Origin: Malachius bipustulatus
Taxonomy: Eukaryota; Arthropoda; Insecta; Coleoptera; Melyridae
Direction: 5' to 3'
DNA length: 64,000 bases
Assembly (NCBI GenBank): GCA_910589415.1
Contig: OU342630.1
Span: forward strand, 20,865,867-20,929,866
Part shown: positions 50,214 through 62,546 of the stretch, piece after piece
Layout of the letters: each line of letters starts with the position of its first letter
How positions within the stretch are numbered: the first letter of the stretch is position 1
Program-made: the position numbers and the translations under genes
The notes under the pieces: model-generated
The model's input: the letters and a program-made list of their open reading frames with translations, nothing else
Database searches by the model: none
What the model was told of the DNA's origin: nothing

Positions 50214-52471
50214 ATACAGGATGTCCCTGAAATAACTTTACAGCTCTCTACCAAATGTTTCTCGGGTGAAACTAAGTCGATTAAGTCAACGTATATCTTA
50301 GTCCAAAGTGGCTTGGTTTGGCGCTAGGAGATATCAAAATGTCAATTCTGAAATTGCTTTTTAGTTATTTTGATGAAATTTGGTATCTCGTTATGGTTTT
50401 ATGGACAAAAATCACAAGACTAAAACTACTCATGACGTTAATTCATTGACGTAGATCATGGGTTTTTTAAGTTTGATACCCTTGGAACTTCAGTGTCAAT
50501 GGAATTAAAAATTTTAATAGCGAGCGTAGATTTGTCGACTCATTTTATTAAAGAAGGTACTCTTTATAATAGTGGTCTAACCTAATCGTTTAAAAGATAA
50601 TCGCATATTTGAATGTTGATTTTTATATGAAATTTCGTTTTTTTTTCATCGGATTTTCTTGATTTACATAAAGTAATAAAATTAATTTACAGTTCAACAT
50701 TTGAACATTCAACATCGCATGTGGGTATTCAAAATCGCATGTGTCGCATTAATCGCATTAATTTTATTACTTTATAAATCAAGAAAATCCGATGAAAAAA
50801 AAAGTACGAAATTTTCTATAAAAATTAACATTCAAATGCGATTATATCTTCTAAACTAGAAGGTAAGCGACTTTTATAAAGAGTGAGTTTTTTGTAGAAA
50901 AACCAAAAAAAGAACGTGTGAAACCTAAAAACCCATGTTCTACGCCAATGATTGATATCGTATTTAAAAATTGCGCGACTGAACTGTCACATGTTTTCTG
51001 TTGACTCTTCAACATGTCTCATAAAAAGGGAATATTTCCTTCATGCTAGAAATGAGCGCGTATCCAGACTATTCCCAAGAAAGGCAAAAAAACCATACCA
51101 AACAACTACCGGCCAATGACACTACTCTCAGTTATCTCTAAGATTATGGAGAACGCTATTAACCAAAATCTTTAAAAGTACTTGGAAGGGGCTATTGAAA
51201 TCAGTGACCGCCAGTACGGATTTCGCAAACAGAGATCCACTGGAGACCTCTCATGCTCACCTACGTAATGGAACTGTGGAACAGCCATAGTCGAACATCA
51301 TGGGGAGTGGTTGCGCTTGATATCTCTAGGGCTTTCGATCGTGTCTGTCCTGGGGGATTGTGGGCAAAGCTGCAGGCTTATGGCATGCCTGAGAACTTCT
51401 GTTTGTGGCTGACGAGTTACCTCGGAGGTCGTTTCTTGAGGGTGGCCGTCGATGGAGATCTTTCAGAGACCTTTTCTGTCAATGCCGGCGTACCTCAGGG
51501 ATCCATTTTATCACCTACTCTCTTTTTTATTTACATTAACGACCTGTTCAAAACAACGAAAAACCCAATATACAGCTTTGATGATGACAGTACACTAAAC
51601 TTATATCTTCCTATACCTTTAGATGTGCGAACTTCGGCTATCGACGCACATTTTGGCAGAGAGCAAGAAGTCTCAATACTTAACAAAGATCTAGAAGATA
51701 TTCTAGCTTAGGGCGATAGAAATCAGGTGAAGTTTAACGCTGGGAAGACACAGTCGGTCATCTTCTTCAAAAAAGTCAACTTTGTGGAGCCAGATATGGT
51801 AATGACGGGACACTCTCTTCTTCCATCCTCATCTCTTCGTTTGCTTGGCATGAGTCTCGGAACGAACTTGTCTTGGCATGAGTATGTTGCGGGTTTGGCG
51901 AAGAGCGCTTCATAAAAATTTGGAACATTGTTCCGCACAAAGAAATTTTATATGCCTGAACATCTTCTCTTATACAAGGCCCAAATATGATCATCATTGG
52001 AGTACTGCTCACATGTTTGAAGCTCAGCTCCTAAACATACCCTGAGATTACTTACTCCATTCAGAAAGGAGCCACTGCATCGAGGACCCAGAGTTGACAA
52101 AATATCTAGATAGTCTTGAATATCGAAGACAAGTAGCTGACCTGAGCCTGTTTTGCAGATATTTTTATGGGAAGTGTTCACAAGACGTGGCCCGTTTGAT
52201 CCCATCTAGAATGAGACCGGGCAGAAATAAACGTCGAGCAGCAGTAGCTCATCCCTATCAGGTTCAGCTCGTTACACTTCGCACCACCTTATTTCAGTCT
52301 TCGTTCATGTACAGAACCACATCCCTTTGGAATAGCATTCCAAGCGAAGTGTTTCCCGAGGAATACAACCTGCAACGATTCAAAGTGAACGTGAATCGAT
52401 ATCTCCGCTCACATGCACTGCTCAAAGAGCGCCATAGGGATTTCCCAGCAGTGCATATGCATGCATATGCA

Positions 52472-53353
52472 TATACAGGGTTATTCACGGTATACGCCAC
52501 GGAAGTTTATGGCCGTGTCTCTGGATTTTAGGATCTTTTCATTTTTGGAGTGGATAGAGACCCGGCAGAGGTACGTTTTAAAATTATATTCATAATGTCC
52601 CAGAAGCATTAAACATATCAAAGTTATGTTTTTTTAAATGGCATGCTCCTATGTTATTGCATTTTTAGATTGTCTGAGAAGAGAAAATAAGATTGGCTTT
52701 TACAGTTGGTGTTTAAATTTAGAAGTTTTGGAGTTATAAACAAGTGAAAATCAATCGTCATTTTTCAAGTTCAAGGCCCTGTACAACGAAAGCGGTTCAA
52801 GATAGAGAAAAACGGCTTACATGTCCCTATTTTAACTTTTTATGTACTATCCTATGGTATAGAAACATTTGAACTTTCCTTGATTTATTTATTTGTCGAC
52901 GCGTGAAGAAATCTCAGAATTTTTCAATTTTTTTATCACCCTGTATAAACATTTCATCTACATCATTGGATAGTACATGAAAAGTTAAAATAGGGACATG
53001 TAAGCCGTTTTTCTCTATCTTGAACCGTTTTCGTGGTACAGGGCCATGAACTTGAAAAATTACGATTTTCACTTGTTTATAACTCAAAAACTTCTGAATT
53101 TAAGCACCAACTGTAAAAGCCAATCTTATTTTCTCTTCTCAGACAATCTAAAAATGCAATAACATAGGGGCATTCCATTTAAAAAAACATAACTTTGATA
53201 TGTTTCATGCTTTTGGGACACCCTGTACATTATGAATATAATTTTAAAACGTACCTCTGCCGGATCCCTATCCAGTCCAAAAATAAAAAGATCCTTAAAT
53301 CCAGAGACACGGCCATAAACTTCCGTGGCGTATACCGTGAATAACCCTGTATA
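52472..53353. mobile_element. Foldback element nested in LINE copy 2
   Basis: The tips TATACAGGGTTATTCACGGT and ACCGTGAATAACCCTGTATA are exact mirrors. CCACGGAAGTTTATGGCCGT, CAGAGGTACGTTTTAAAATT and GGGACATGTAAGCCGTTTTT blocks pair across the arms. One arm's inner part (53098-53225) is also present alone at 7055-7185. Confidence 0.88.
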
Positions 53354-53355
53354 GT

Positions 53356-53517
53356 GAATTGTGACTCAGTAAAGTATAGACAACTGATGTAATATCAGTG
53401 ACTGGAGACAGGAGGACAGCTGATTATTTAGATTGAGTTTATAAGTTGTATTTGTGTTAGAGAATAAAGACATTTGCAGACTTTAGTAGTGATTTTATAA
53501 GTGTGAGACCGGTAACT
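53356..53517 (+). mobile_element. Partial LTR related to the 14.4-kb Gypsy-like LTR
   Basis: ACAGCTGATTATTTAGATT, GTGTTAGAGAATAAAGA and GTAAC-ending blocks match 14641-14754 in order. No primer-binding site or gag follows. It sits between foldback 52472-53353 and the LINE tail. Confidence 0.6.
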
Positions 53518-53862
53518 ATATTTTTTGTCTGTTTTCTTATTTTTGTTTTTCTTCTTGTTCATGAACTTATGTTATCTGAATTAATGTTTTTTCATTTTCA
53601 ATAAAAAAAATGAATTAACGTCATGAGTAATTTTAGTATTGCGAGTTTTGTCCAATAAAACAATACCGTCATAGAAAATTTCATGAAAATCGCTTCAGCG
53701 ATTTAGCTTTTATAATGAAAAATTAATTTCAGAATTTTGACATCTCCTAGCGGCCAAACCAACCAACTTTTTTGGACTAAGATAAGTTGACTAAATCGAC
53801 TTAGTTTCACCCGAGAAACATTGGTAGAGAGCTGTAAAGTCATTTCAGGTATACCCTGTATA

Positions 53863-54344
53863 ATTAATTGTTTTTTAGCAAATTTAATTTTCATACCTGT
53901 ACAACCAAATTTAAATCTAGCTCTAGTATGCCAAGACATTTAACTCTTACTGGATTTATGGCAAACGCTAAAATTAATTGAAACATTCGTTTGTTTCTTG
54001 AATTCCATCTGAACCATTTGACAAAACACAATTTCATGAAAAGTATTTCTGACTGTAAAAATACAAGCAAATGCAATAATCAATAAATAAAATAATAATA
54101 AATACATGTGTAAGTACCTGATTCTTCAGAAGCTCTCCAGAGCCACACATTAACATTCCAGTCAATCCAGTAACACAACAAAGTAAAAATAAACGCGGAT
54201 AATGACTGGGTGGTGTTGTATTTTCCTATCATATAGAAAAATTATATGTTAATACGTTATACTCATGCAATTAAAGATATTCTACAAAACATATTATAGA
54301 CTGCGAATGGCGATTATGGAAATAACGGAGTAGGTCTAGCGTGA
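53863..54344. other. No gene recognised
   Basis: AT-rich; the 61-codon minus frame at 53891-54076 is unsupported. Confidence 0.5.
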
Positions 54345-54625
54345 AAAACTTCAAAGAAGACACTCGTTTTATTTTTTCATATAACTAAGTGAACCACTCC
54401 TGTTGCTATGTGGCCAACTTGGCGCCAGTCTCGGAGGTGTGAAGGTGGGGAACCAGGTATAAAAACGTCGAAAAAAGGCTTTTTGCCCCTAGATAGCTGC
54501 GAGTTTTCGGACAAAAACAAAACGGGTAAAAATCCGAGATCTCGCGAGAGCGTACAATCTAGTTGGGCGCAATCGCGAATCCGTCCATTACTCATCGAGA
54601 AATCGCTGTTTTGGTTTTAGGCTTT
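54345..54625 (-). repeat. Dispersed repeat, inverted copy of 62730-62905
   Basis: GACACTCGTTTT, GGCCAACTTGGCGCCAGTCTC, GGAGGTGTGAAGGTGGGG and CAAAACGGGTAAAAATCC are the reverse-complement counterparts of blocks at 62730-62905, in consistent order. No function is recognised. Confidence 0.6.
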
Positions 54626-54894
54626 TTTTGCAAGAAACGGGGGGTACCGAATGGTGTTACCGTCATAATTAAGAATGGCAGGGGGGCAAATTAATTTACA
54701 GGGTGTAATGATTCGAGATCAGTCAATTATACTGCAGTCAATTATTTATTCTGATCCGTGTGTGGATTGCAATAAAGCCCGTTTTGACGGTTGTAAATTT
54801 TAGTTTTAAGTTTTCCATGTCTTTTGAACCTACGATCTTGGCCCGGTCGTAGAGTTCCTTTCATTTTGTATTTTACTGATTCATGTGGTTACAT

Positions 54895-55022
54895 ACACCG
54901 TGTGGCATAGAAAAGGTAACATAGGGAATACATGTAAAGCAAACAATACTTTGAAAATAAATGACATCCTTTCAAATAATTGAAAGCTATCAAGTTTCCT
55001 AGGATACTATGCGACACAGTGC
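54895..55022. mobile_element. Short foldback MITE, second copy, partial
   Basis: ACACCGTGTGGCATAGAAAA, GGTAACATAGGGAATAC, ACTTTGAAAATAAATGACAT and TTTCCTAGGATACTAT follow the order of the 13554-13690 copy; the ending GCGACACAGTGC is diverged. Confidence 0.7.
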
Positions 55023-55638
55023 ATAATAAATTTGTAATTATTTATTTTTGTCTTTTAACGTGAAGACAATAATTCAGTAAGTAGATAGAAATAAACCAGA
55101 GACTAACTTCGACGCTACGATACATAAGGTAATAAACTAAGCTTTTACATTGGCTTGGAATTAATCCATCTGATGTCCTCTACCTGAGACAGAGTTGTGA
55201 GAATAAAAGAGTTAGTACCTAAAGTGACTTCTCCTGAAATTAAAATCATTCCTAAAATAAATGCACCCTACTGGGGCCATTTTTTATATTTATTAATTTA
55301 CAAAAATATTGCCGATTTTACGAAATAGTACAAGGGGCAAAAAAATACAAACGTGCAAATTCATGTTTCCTAAGAATTTTGGCCAATTTTTGTACGGATC
55401 GGTGTATTTGCGGTGAAGGGGGGAGGGGAAACATGAAACAAACGGAATTGGACACAACACCAACAGTTTTTGCTACATATCGCGCAGCAAAAAAACAATT
55501 TTTTTTTATTGGCCGCCTATCGATTGATTATAATTTTTTTTTAAATAAACAAATGGCGGCCAAAACAAAAAAAGGCAAAAATATATATTAGTATTATATA
55601 CAGTGTGTCCCCGGATGGACCTAACTATACTTATAAAC
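55023..55638. other. No gene recognised
   Basis: It holds ATACAGTGTGTCCCCGGATG (from 55597), a tip relic of the 38.4-kb foldback family, just before the next foldback. Confidence 0.5.
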
Positions 55639-56330
55639 TTCCTTATTTTGCATCTTAGGAAAAAGAGTCATTCTTGAGAAAAAGTTTTGCTTTATCTAGA
55701 ATATCATAAGCCGCTGTCAAAATTTCGAAATAATATACAGGGTGGATATAATACATTTATAACAGTTTTTACCATGTACAAAAGTTTATACAAAACTTAT
55801 TCCACATGTTGCCCTCCTAACGTTACACATTTTTCAACAAGGGATCTAAACTTAGAATGAAACTAAAAAAAATAGTAAAAAAAAACAGGTACATCCTACT
55901 TGAAAGAAAAGTGATTTTAACTGAAATTTTAACAGAAAGTCAGATAACTAATCAGAAGTTTTATCTCTAAGTAGATTTATTTATCTTTATTAGGATAAAT
56001 AAGTAATACAATGGATAGATTTTGCCCAAACAAAATGATTTACTCAAATTATCGATTTGTGTCTACCAAGTGTTAGTCAATATTAAATTGAAATTATGTT
56101 GTCTCTAGAGCAAAGAATTTACTTAGTTAAGTGCTAGGGTATTGGTGAAATGTCATATCGATATGCAATTGAACTTTTTAGTAGGAAATAACCTTGGTAA
56201 AAACTGTAAAAAATGAATTGTATCCACCCTGTATATTATTTCGAAATTTTGACAGCGGCTCAAGATATTCTAGATAAAGCCAAACTTTTTCTAAAGAATT
56301 ACTTTTTTTCCTAAGATGCAAAATAATATA
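55639..56330. mobile_element. Foldback element (about 690 bp)
   Basis: TTTATCTAGAATATCATAAG, CCGCTGTCAAAATTTCGAAA and TAATATACAGGGTGGATA at the left pair with TATCCACCCTGTATATTA, TTTCGAAATTTTGACAGCGG and AAGATATTCTAGATAAAG at the right. In this element the CCCTGTATA word is internal, suggesting two elements joined back to back. Confidence 0.75.
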
Positions 56331-58439
56331 ATAGAATAGTATTAATAGAAGGGAAGGGGTGGGAGGAATATTTTTAAACCAACCGATAGGTTTTTTCAAT
56401 CCCTTGAAAGTGAGCCCGGTCTGGTCTCTGTCCCTTGATTAGGAAAGCAGAGAGGGTAAAAATTATTTTATCGATAACACGGGATTGGGTTAAGGACTCC
56501 TAACTGGGCTCAAACAGAGTACCTGGATATTGACAGATTTTTAGTGTATAAGAGTACGGAAGGTTAGTGTCATTTTCCGCGGTCGTCTCTTTTTACGTTG
56601 TAGTTACTTTCTCTCATCAAAGTTGGTTCATCTTGTTCTCCCGAGATCGATGAAATCGTAAATCTCGGAATTATACTGAGCCTACCACCCGAAAAATGTC
56701 TGTCACTCGGTCGGGCGTTCTGTGACGATCTTAGGAAACACTCTAGAGGCGCCATTTTTCGTCGTAGAAAGTTGAAATTTGGCTCGATTGAAGAGGCGCA
56801 CGGTCCCACGATGCCTATTGAAAATTAGCGGGATCCGTTACCGGGAAGTGTATTTTTTTCGGGAATTTCGGGTTTTTCCGGGAACGATCTAGGAAACACT
56901 CTAAGTGTCCGAAAGTTGCACCGATCGGGACGAAACACGGTAGGGACAAAGCTAGGGATCCCCAAATACGACCCATTGAAAATGGGCCGGATCCGGGAAT
57001 TTTAAGGCCCCCGTTCAGGGCCGTATTTTTTTTAAAACGTCCCGACATTAGGATTCGTTTCTCGGTAACGGTACATCGCGGACAGATTCTGCAAGTAAAG
57101 TTGCTTAGGAAAAGCATAGACATACAAATTTTGTAGAGATCGTTTTTCGAAAAAATAATTAGGTGAGCGGTAATCGGCTCTCAAAAATGGAGTACACTGT
57201 ATTCGCATGATTGTTCGACTATTTCGAATTTTTTTCAAAATTTATTTGACCGATCGAAAAAATAACAAAACATTGAGCCGTTGATTGCCTACTAAAATAT
57301 ACATAGATGATTTTTACGTGAAAAGTCAACAAAAGCGACTATTAAAAAAACAAAAAAATCTGTTCTTTTTTCTAAAAATCGCAAAAAAAATATTTTTTTT
57401 CGAAAAGGGTGCATCCTAGCCAAAAATCAAATCAGACCTCTTTTGAATAGTTTCTTAAGTGCTATTTTATTATATGAAACATTTTTCCGAAAAATTCCCT
57501 GTTTGGGAGTGGAAATAGTTTCTTTAAAAAACCAATTGACAAAATGCTACTCTTTAACGCATGCTTTCGAATTTTTTTCGAAATATTGACGACCGAACGA
57601 AAAATTAACAAAACACTACGATAGAGACGTTATTTATCTACAATAAAGATATACATATAGTTTTTTCCTTAACCGTTGGAAAAACCGCCAAAATCGGGAA
57701 AAACTTCGCAGGTCATTCCGACAGTTTCCAGCTCGGTCATTTGTATCTCCCTGTATTTTCTTAATCGTGAAATCTTTTTCCATTTTTTTTTCTTCAGCAT
57801 ATAACTTGAAGTCTTGGCTTCATTTGATCTCGATTATGTTGGTACTTTCAACGAAAAATAAAAAATTTCGTCGCTGCTCGAAAATTAGCTTACACTTTTA
57901 TTTTTATTAAAAAATCGATAAATTAATTCTTTTTAATTTTTTTTGTCATATTCTTTATGCACGATTGAGAAAACTAGAAGGACAGTCGCAACGACAATTA
58001 ATTCACCAAAATGATTGTGAAAAAATTATCCACATTGGTCTTTTAATAACGAAGATATGACAATTTTAAGAATTTGTTAATAATACGTTCCCGGCGATTC
58101 ACCGGCCACGGCTCGTGTTTTGACCTGCCGGAGCGCTGGCTCGGTCGCTTGTTGATTATAATGGTAATAAATTAGTATGTAGCCATAATAAATGCGCGGT
58201 TCCTGTTCGTGAAATGCCTTAATTTCTGTTTTTTCTTATGCATTTTGTAAATAATTGTTTTTACAATTAATTGCGATGTACTATGAGTCTTTCACTAATA
58301 ATTTGGACTGATTATTATTTTCAAAACTTGAAAAATTCACCGTGAAAAATAGAGTAAAGAACGTAATGTCATATTACGTATGCGGAAATTCCGTAAACGC
58401 AACCGAAGGAAATATTTTTTTCCGATTCGAAGAATCCAA
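56331..58439. other. Non-coding, moderately GC-rich then AT-rich
   Basis: The stretch 56550-57060 is unusually rich in GGGA/TCGG words (GGAAACACTCTA occurs twice, near 56731 and 56891), suggesting a diverged internal duplication. Minus-strand frames of 79-102 codons here lack known motifs. Confidence 0.45.
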
Positions 58440-60430
58440 ATGGCGGCCATTTTGTAATTTTAACGTAACGAAAAGACTCCCGGTCACTACAATCCGGTGA
58501 AATATTTTCGAAAAATCAAATCGAACTGTCACTTTTGAAACGTCAAAATAGAAAAGTTGAAAAAACGCGAGTTTTTGTACACGAAAAAAATTAATTAAAA
58601 TCTAAGAATCAAGATGGCGGCATAATTTTGGTATCGTCGTAAACGTGAAATGTGCAGCAATAACATACTGGTGCAAGACTGTTTTTTTAACGTCAATTTT
58701 TTTAAACGTTAAATTCAAGAATATTGAGAAAAAAAGTTTTTCTTTTTACCAAATATAATTATAGTGACGGTATAAATCGTGATTGAATTATTTTTGGCGG
58801 TGTCAAAATAAAGGCAATACTTGCAATTCTCTTCTGGCTACGGTGAAAAAATTACAGCGAATTCGAAAATGTCACTTAAAAAATATCAAACTTGAAAAAC
58901 TTGAAAAGAGTAATTCCTTCCAACAAAAAAAATCGCAGTGACGTTATAAGTCTCGATCGAATTTTTTTTTTGAAGTGTCAAAATAAAGGCATTACCTTTA
59001 ACTAGAACGTGGTTTTGTAAAACACTCGAAAAAAAATCTAAACTGAGACTTTTTAAACGTCAAAGTTGAGAAATCGCGAGCAAAAAATGGGCCATTTTCT
59101 AAAAATCATAACGCCGCCTTTTTTAAAATTTAAGCGACAATAATTGAAAATTCCGACAGATCAACCCTTTCAAAACCCCGCAAAAATGATCTCGATGTAT
59201 TTTCCCGATGTACGGAAATTGCCGAGAAAAAAAATTCCGAACTATAGCTGATTTTCATTGATTTTGCTCGGAAATCGTGAAGATTTTGAAAGGCAAATTG
59301 TACCGCTGGCACATTTTTTAGCGTAACTGTGGCTGCTTAGGTTGGGGGAACATCGCAAAGATATCTGCGTGTAGCTAAGAAATTGCTCTTCCAGAATGCA
59401 AAGTTTTGTCGTAATCGACACAACCGTCTGTCAGCTGTAAGCCATCAAAGTCGATTTTTAAAAATATTTTTTGCAAATTTTCTGAAGCGTCTGTAAGTAG
59501 CGGTCATTTTGAAAAATTACGCGATCGCAATTTCACGTTACGCTTCTTATCGACGAACTCTGTCGACCGAAAACAATAATTGTCCTCCAAAAACGTGCAC
59601 TCTGTTTCGAAAAAAAAACGGCAAAACAAATTCGGTCAAGAAAAATCGTAAACCCTTTCGATTTTGGTCAAAAAATAAAAATAAATAAAAACGGCTAAAA
59701 TTCGCACACGGGCCTCCTGGAGTAATTACAAATTTCGAACCGAGACGCTTTTTTCGTTTTCCTGCATAGTTTCGAAGAAAATGGCGTCCAAATATCAAAT
59801 TATATGGTAATAAAAGGGGATATGGGTGTCTCGAACAAAGGAAATAATTTTTTTTGGATTCTGAGAATCAAAGTGGCGGCATTTTTTGAATTTTGACGTA
59901 ACGAAGAGACTTTAGGTTACGACCGTCTTTTGAGAAAATTGCGAAATTAAAATTTAAAGTGTCACTTTTTAAATGTCAAATTCAAGAGCATTTAAAAAAA
60001 TCGTTTCTCTTTTCAACAAAACTCATTTCGGCATTTTGTTGATTCCATTGACATATTTGACAGCTGTCAAAAAAAAAAATCGGCGCTTCTCGCGACCTGT
60101 TCTCTCTTTCACGACTAACTTGAACAGTCAAACTAACGCGTGACTAACTTTTACGCGGATCTAACTTTTACGCGCGGTCTCGGAAGTTCCCATATTGGTC
60201 CTTCAGGAGCGATATAGGAAAAAATAACACAAAAAGAGATGAATGACAGATTTTAACTATGACGCGGAATCTACTGATCACGGTGCCGTAAAGCGATCTA
60301 GAAAAAAAGCTAACACGAAAAAAACATGAAAAATTCTAACTTTGACGGGGTTCTACTGAAAAACCGGGCCGAAGGAGGGCCGCAATGGAGGGCCGAAGGC
60401 CCGACGCCGCCGGCAGGCCAAGGTCTCGGA
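58440..60430 (+). repeat. Long non-coding repeat block with GGCGGC-type internal repeats
   Basis: AAATGGCGGCCATTTTGTAA, AAGATGGCGGCATAATTTT and AAGTGGCGGCATTTTTTGAA start successive diverged units, with TTTTGACGTAACGA and GTCAAAATAAAGGCA also recurring. The right edge (60360-60430) is GC-rich with GGCCGAAGG repeats. The same set appears inverted at 32130-32580. No conserved open frame; identity unknown. Confidence 0.6.
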
Positions 60431-61655
60431 AGAGACCTTGTTCGGTTCGGTTTCAATCGCAATTCACAGCTATTGCCATTGACGTTCATTTTAATACTTA
60501 TTAAGTATCTAATTAAAAATTTCTCTGATTATAGTCGACCAAGGAATAAAACGAAACGATCTAACTGTTTAATTTAACTTTCCTCGGATCGATGAATTAA
60601 AATTAATTGCATGGAAGATGACTATAAAATTGCCCAATTGGCAAATTTACCCTGGACTACAAATTTGTCAGGTATTTTCTTGTTGTAATAATAAATCTGC
60701 ATTATAACATTGTAAACCTCAGGCTAATTTTCTGTAGTAATACCACCCGAGATTGAATTTTCGTGATAAGTCTATCCATTTATTTCTAGCGAAATTTAGT
60801 TACTTAAAGCGAAGACCACGGTGTTTAAAAAAAGTTTAAAAAAACACCAGACTCGTCCAACGTCAAAAAATTTAAATACGGTAGAAGCGACTTATTATGA
60901 CGTGCAGCTATAATTATTATTTATTGCCGAACTGTCAAAATTTATATTTTTAAACGATCTGTATGTTTTTTTATAATAAAATTAATTAATTTATTAATAA
61001 TTAATCTTCTATCCGTCAATCACTTGTTACGACTATGTATCCGTTCGATGTTCGCTTCAGCGCAAAAATCAACCATGAGAAGAAACGAAAAAGTCACAAT
61101 ATTAAGGACAGATATCCTATTCTCTCTCAGATCGCTAGCAATCGGAAAGAGAGGGATGATTAGCTTCCGTACTCTTTATCATAATTTTGTATCAAAGTAC
61201 TCTATGCTCAAATAGTTGGGTAAAATCAAAACAACGTTAACCACATTAATTTTATTTATGCCTTAGGAATGTTGAAAATAAGCAAATAACTTTCGTTTTC
61301 TAACATCCCAAAGGAATAATAAAGTTAATATGGCAACGCTGTATCGATTCTGCCTGAAAATCCATTAAATTTCGTCATTTAAAGTTTTCATTGAAATGAT
61401 CAAAAAAATCAATCATACCTATTAGGATTTAATAATAAGAGCTAATAATGGATTGATTGTTTAATTATTATTTAACAATAATTTAAGTTTATGTTTTCAA
61501 CCCTTACTTTGGGAAATCTTACCATCAAGAGTGGATCCATTGTTTAATGAAGGTTAATTCGGTGAAATAAAACTTTGATCTTTTACATTTACTTTGATGT
61601 TTAAGCAGGACTGAAATCCAAAAAATGAAAATTACAATCAAACGTTTTTATCTTC
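60431..61655. other. No gene recognised
   Basis: AT-rich; contains the dispersed repeat at 60862-60965 (see 7545-7665). Confidence 0.5.
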
Positions 61656-62512
61656 TATACAGGGTAAGTCATTGATATGGTAAAGCTCGATTGCACCTAC
61701 ACCATTAAAGATATCGAAATGAACCAAAAAGTGCTGTAAATGGGAGGGTAAAGTGCAGTTTGTAAAATTATTTTCAGATACACAGGATGGCCCAATATCG
61801 CTGTACGCCATACAACTTTGTTATTTTAAATAGGACACCCTCTATATTATTACATCTTCAGATTATTTGAGAAAAGTAAAAAAGAATGGTTTGTAAAGTT
61901 GAAGTTTGTAATGAGCGATTTATGAGTTATAAACAAATGAAAATCGCGATTTTCCATTTTCAAAGCAGCTTATATTGAAAACGGCTCGATATATGGAAAA
62001 ACGGTTTACATGTCCCTATCTTAACTTTTCAAGCGGTATCCTATTGGATGGATGAAATTTTTATACAGAGTGGTAAAAAATTTGATTATTTTCATCACCC
62101 GGTATAAAAATTTCAGCTACATGATAGGATACCAAATTAAAAATTAAGATAGGGACATGTAAACCGTTTTTCCATATCTCGAGCCGTTTTCAATATAAGC
62201 TGCTTTGAAAATGAAAAATCGCGATTTTCATTTGTTTATAACTCATAAATCGCTCATTACAAACTTCAACTTTACAAACCATTCTTTTTGACTTTCATCA
62301 AACAATATGAAAATGTAATAATATAGAGGGTGTCCTATTTAAAATTACAAAGTTGTATGGCGTACAGCGATATTGGGCCATCCTGTGTATCTGAAAATAA
62401 TTTTACAAACTGCACTTTACCCTCCCATTTACAGCACTTTTTGGTTCATTTCGATATCTTTAATGGTGTAGGTGCAATCGAGCTTTACCATATCAATGAC
62501 TTACCCTGTATA
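61656..62512. mobile_element. Foldback element (about 857 bp)
   Basis: The tips TATACAGGGTAAGTCATTGA and TCAATGACTTACCCTGTATA mirror each other. GCACCTACACCATTAAAGAT, GGGAGGGTAAAGTGCAG and CATACAACTTTGTTATTTTA also pair. Further in, both arms share GGACATGTAAACCGTTTTTC-type sequence with the 44.9-kb foldback interior. Confidence 0.88.
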
Positions 62513-62546
62513 AGAGTTGCTTTACCTATCCGGGGACACAAGGTAG
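62512..62546 (-). repeat. Tip relic of the 38.4-kb foldback family
   Basis: AGAGTTGCTTTACCTATCCG followed by GGGACACAAGG matches the right end of the 38427-39176 element and directly abuts the 61656-62512 foldback. Confidence 0.65.

Larger units (their letters stand above)
51060..53607 (+). pseudogene. Jockey/CR1-like LINE, copy 2, interrupted by later insertions
   Basis: It begins with NNYRP-type RT residues (about 51100-51160) and continues with YGFRKQRSTGDL, LDISRAFDRVC, GVPQGSILSPTLF and a catalytic box reading FDDDST instead of FADDST (frame 51253-51711). The frame 52094-52531 carries the C-terminal region (SLFCRYFYGKC, AHPYQVQL, SLWNSIPSEVF, NLQRFKVNVNRYL). Coding breaks at 52470, where a foldback begins; the LINE's own tail CATTTTCAATAAAAAAAA reappears at about 53588-53605. 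So the 52472-53587 segment is inserted DNA. Stops and frameshifts show it is inactive. Confidence 0.82.
50214..53862. mobile_element. Outer foldback split by the LINE copy 2 complex
   Basis: The left arm 50214-50450 (ATACAGGATGTCCCTGAAAT, TACAGCTCTCTACCAAATGT, ACTAAGTCGATTAAGTCAAC, CATGACGTTAATTCATT) is mirrored by the right arm 53608-53862 (AATGAATTAACGTCATGAG, GTTGACTAAATCGACTTAGT, ATTGGTAGAGAGCTGTAAAG, ACCCTGTATA). The original unit was much shorter; about 3 kb of later insertions separate the arms. A second inverted pair (CATGGGTTTTTTA near 50460 and AAAAACCCATG near 50925) lies inside. Confidence 0.75.

Noticed and set aside
56815..57123. 102-codon minus-strand frame in a GC-richer region
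   Set aside because: No motif, and the underlying DNA shows internal repetition (GGAAACACTCTA twice) that better explains the open frame.
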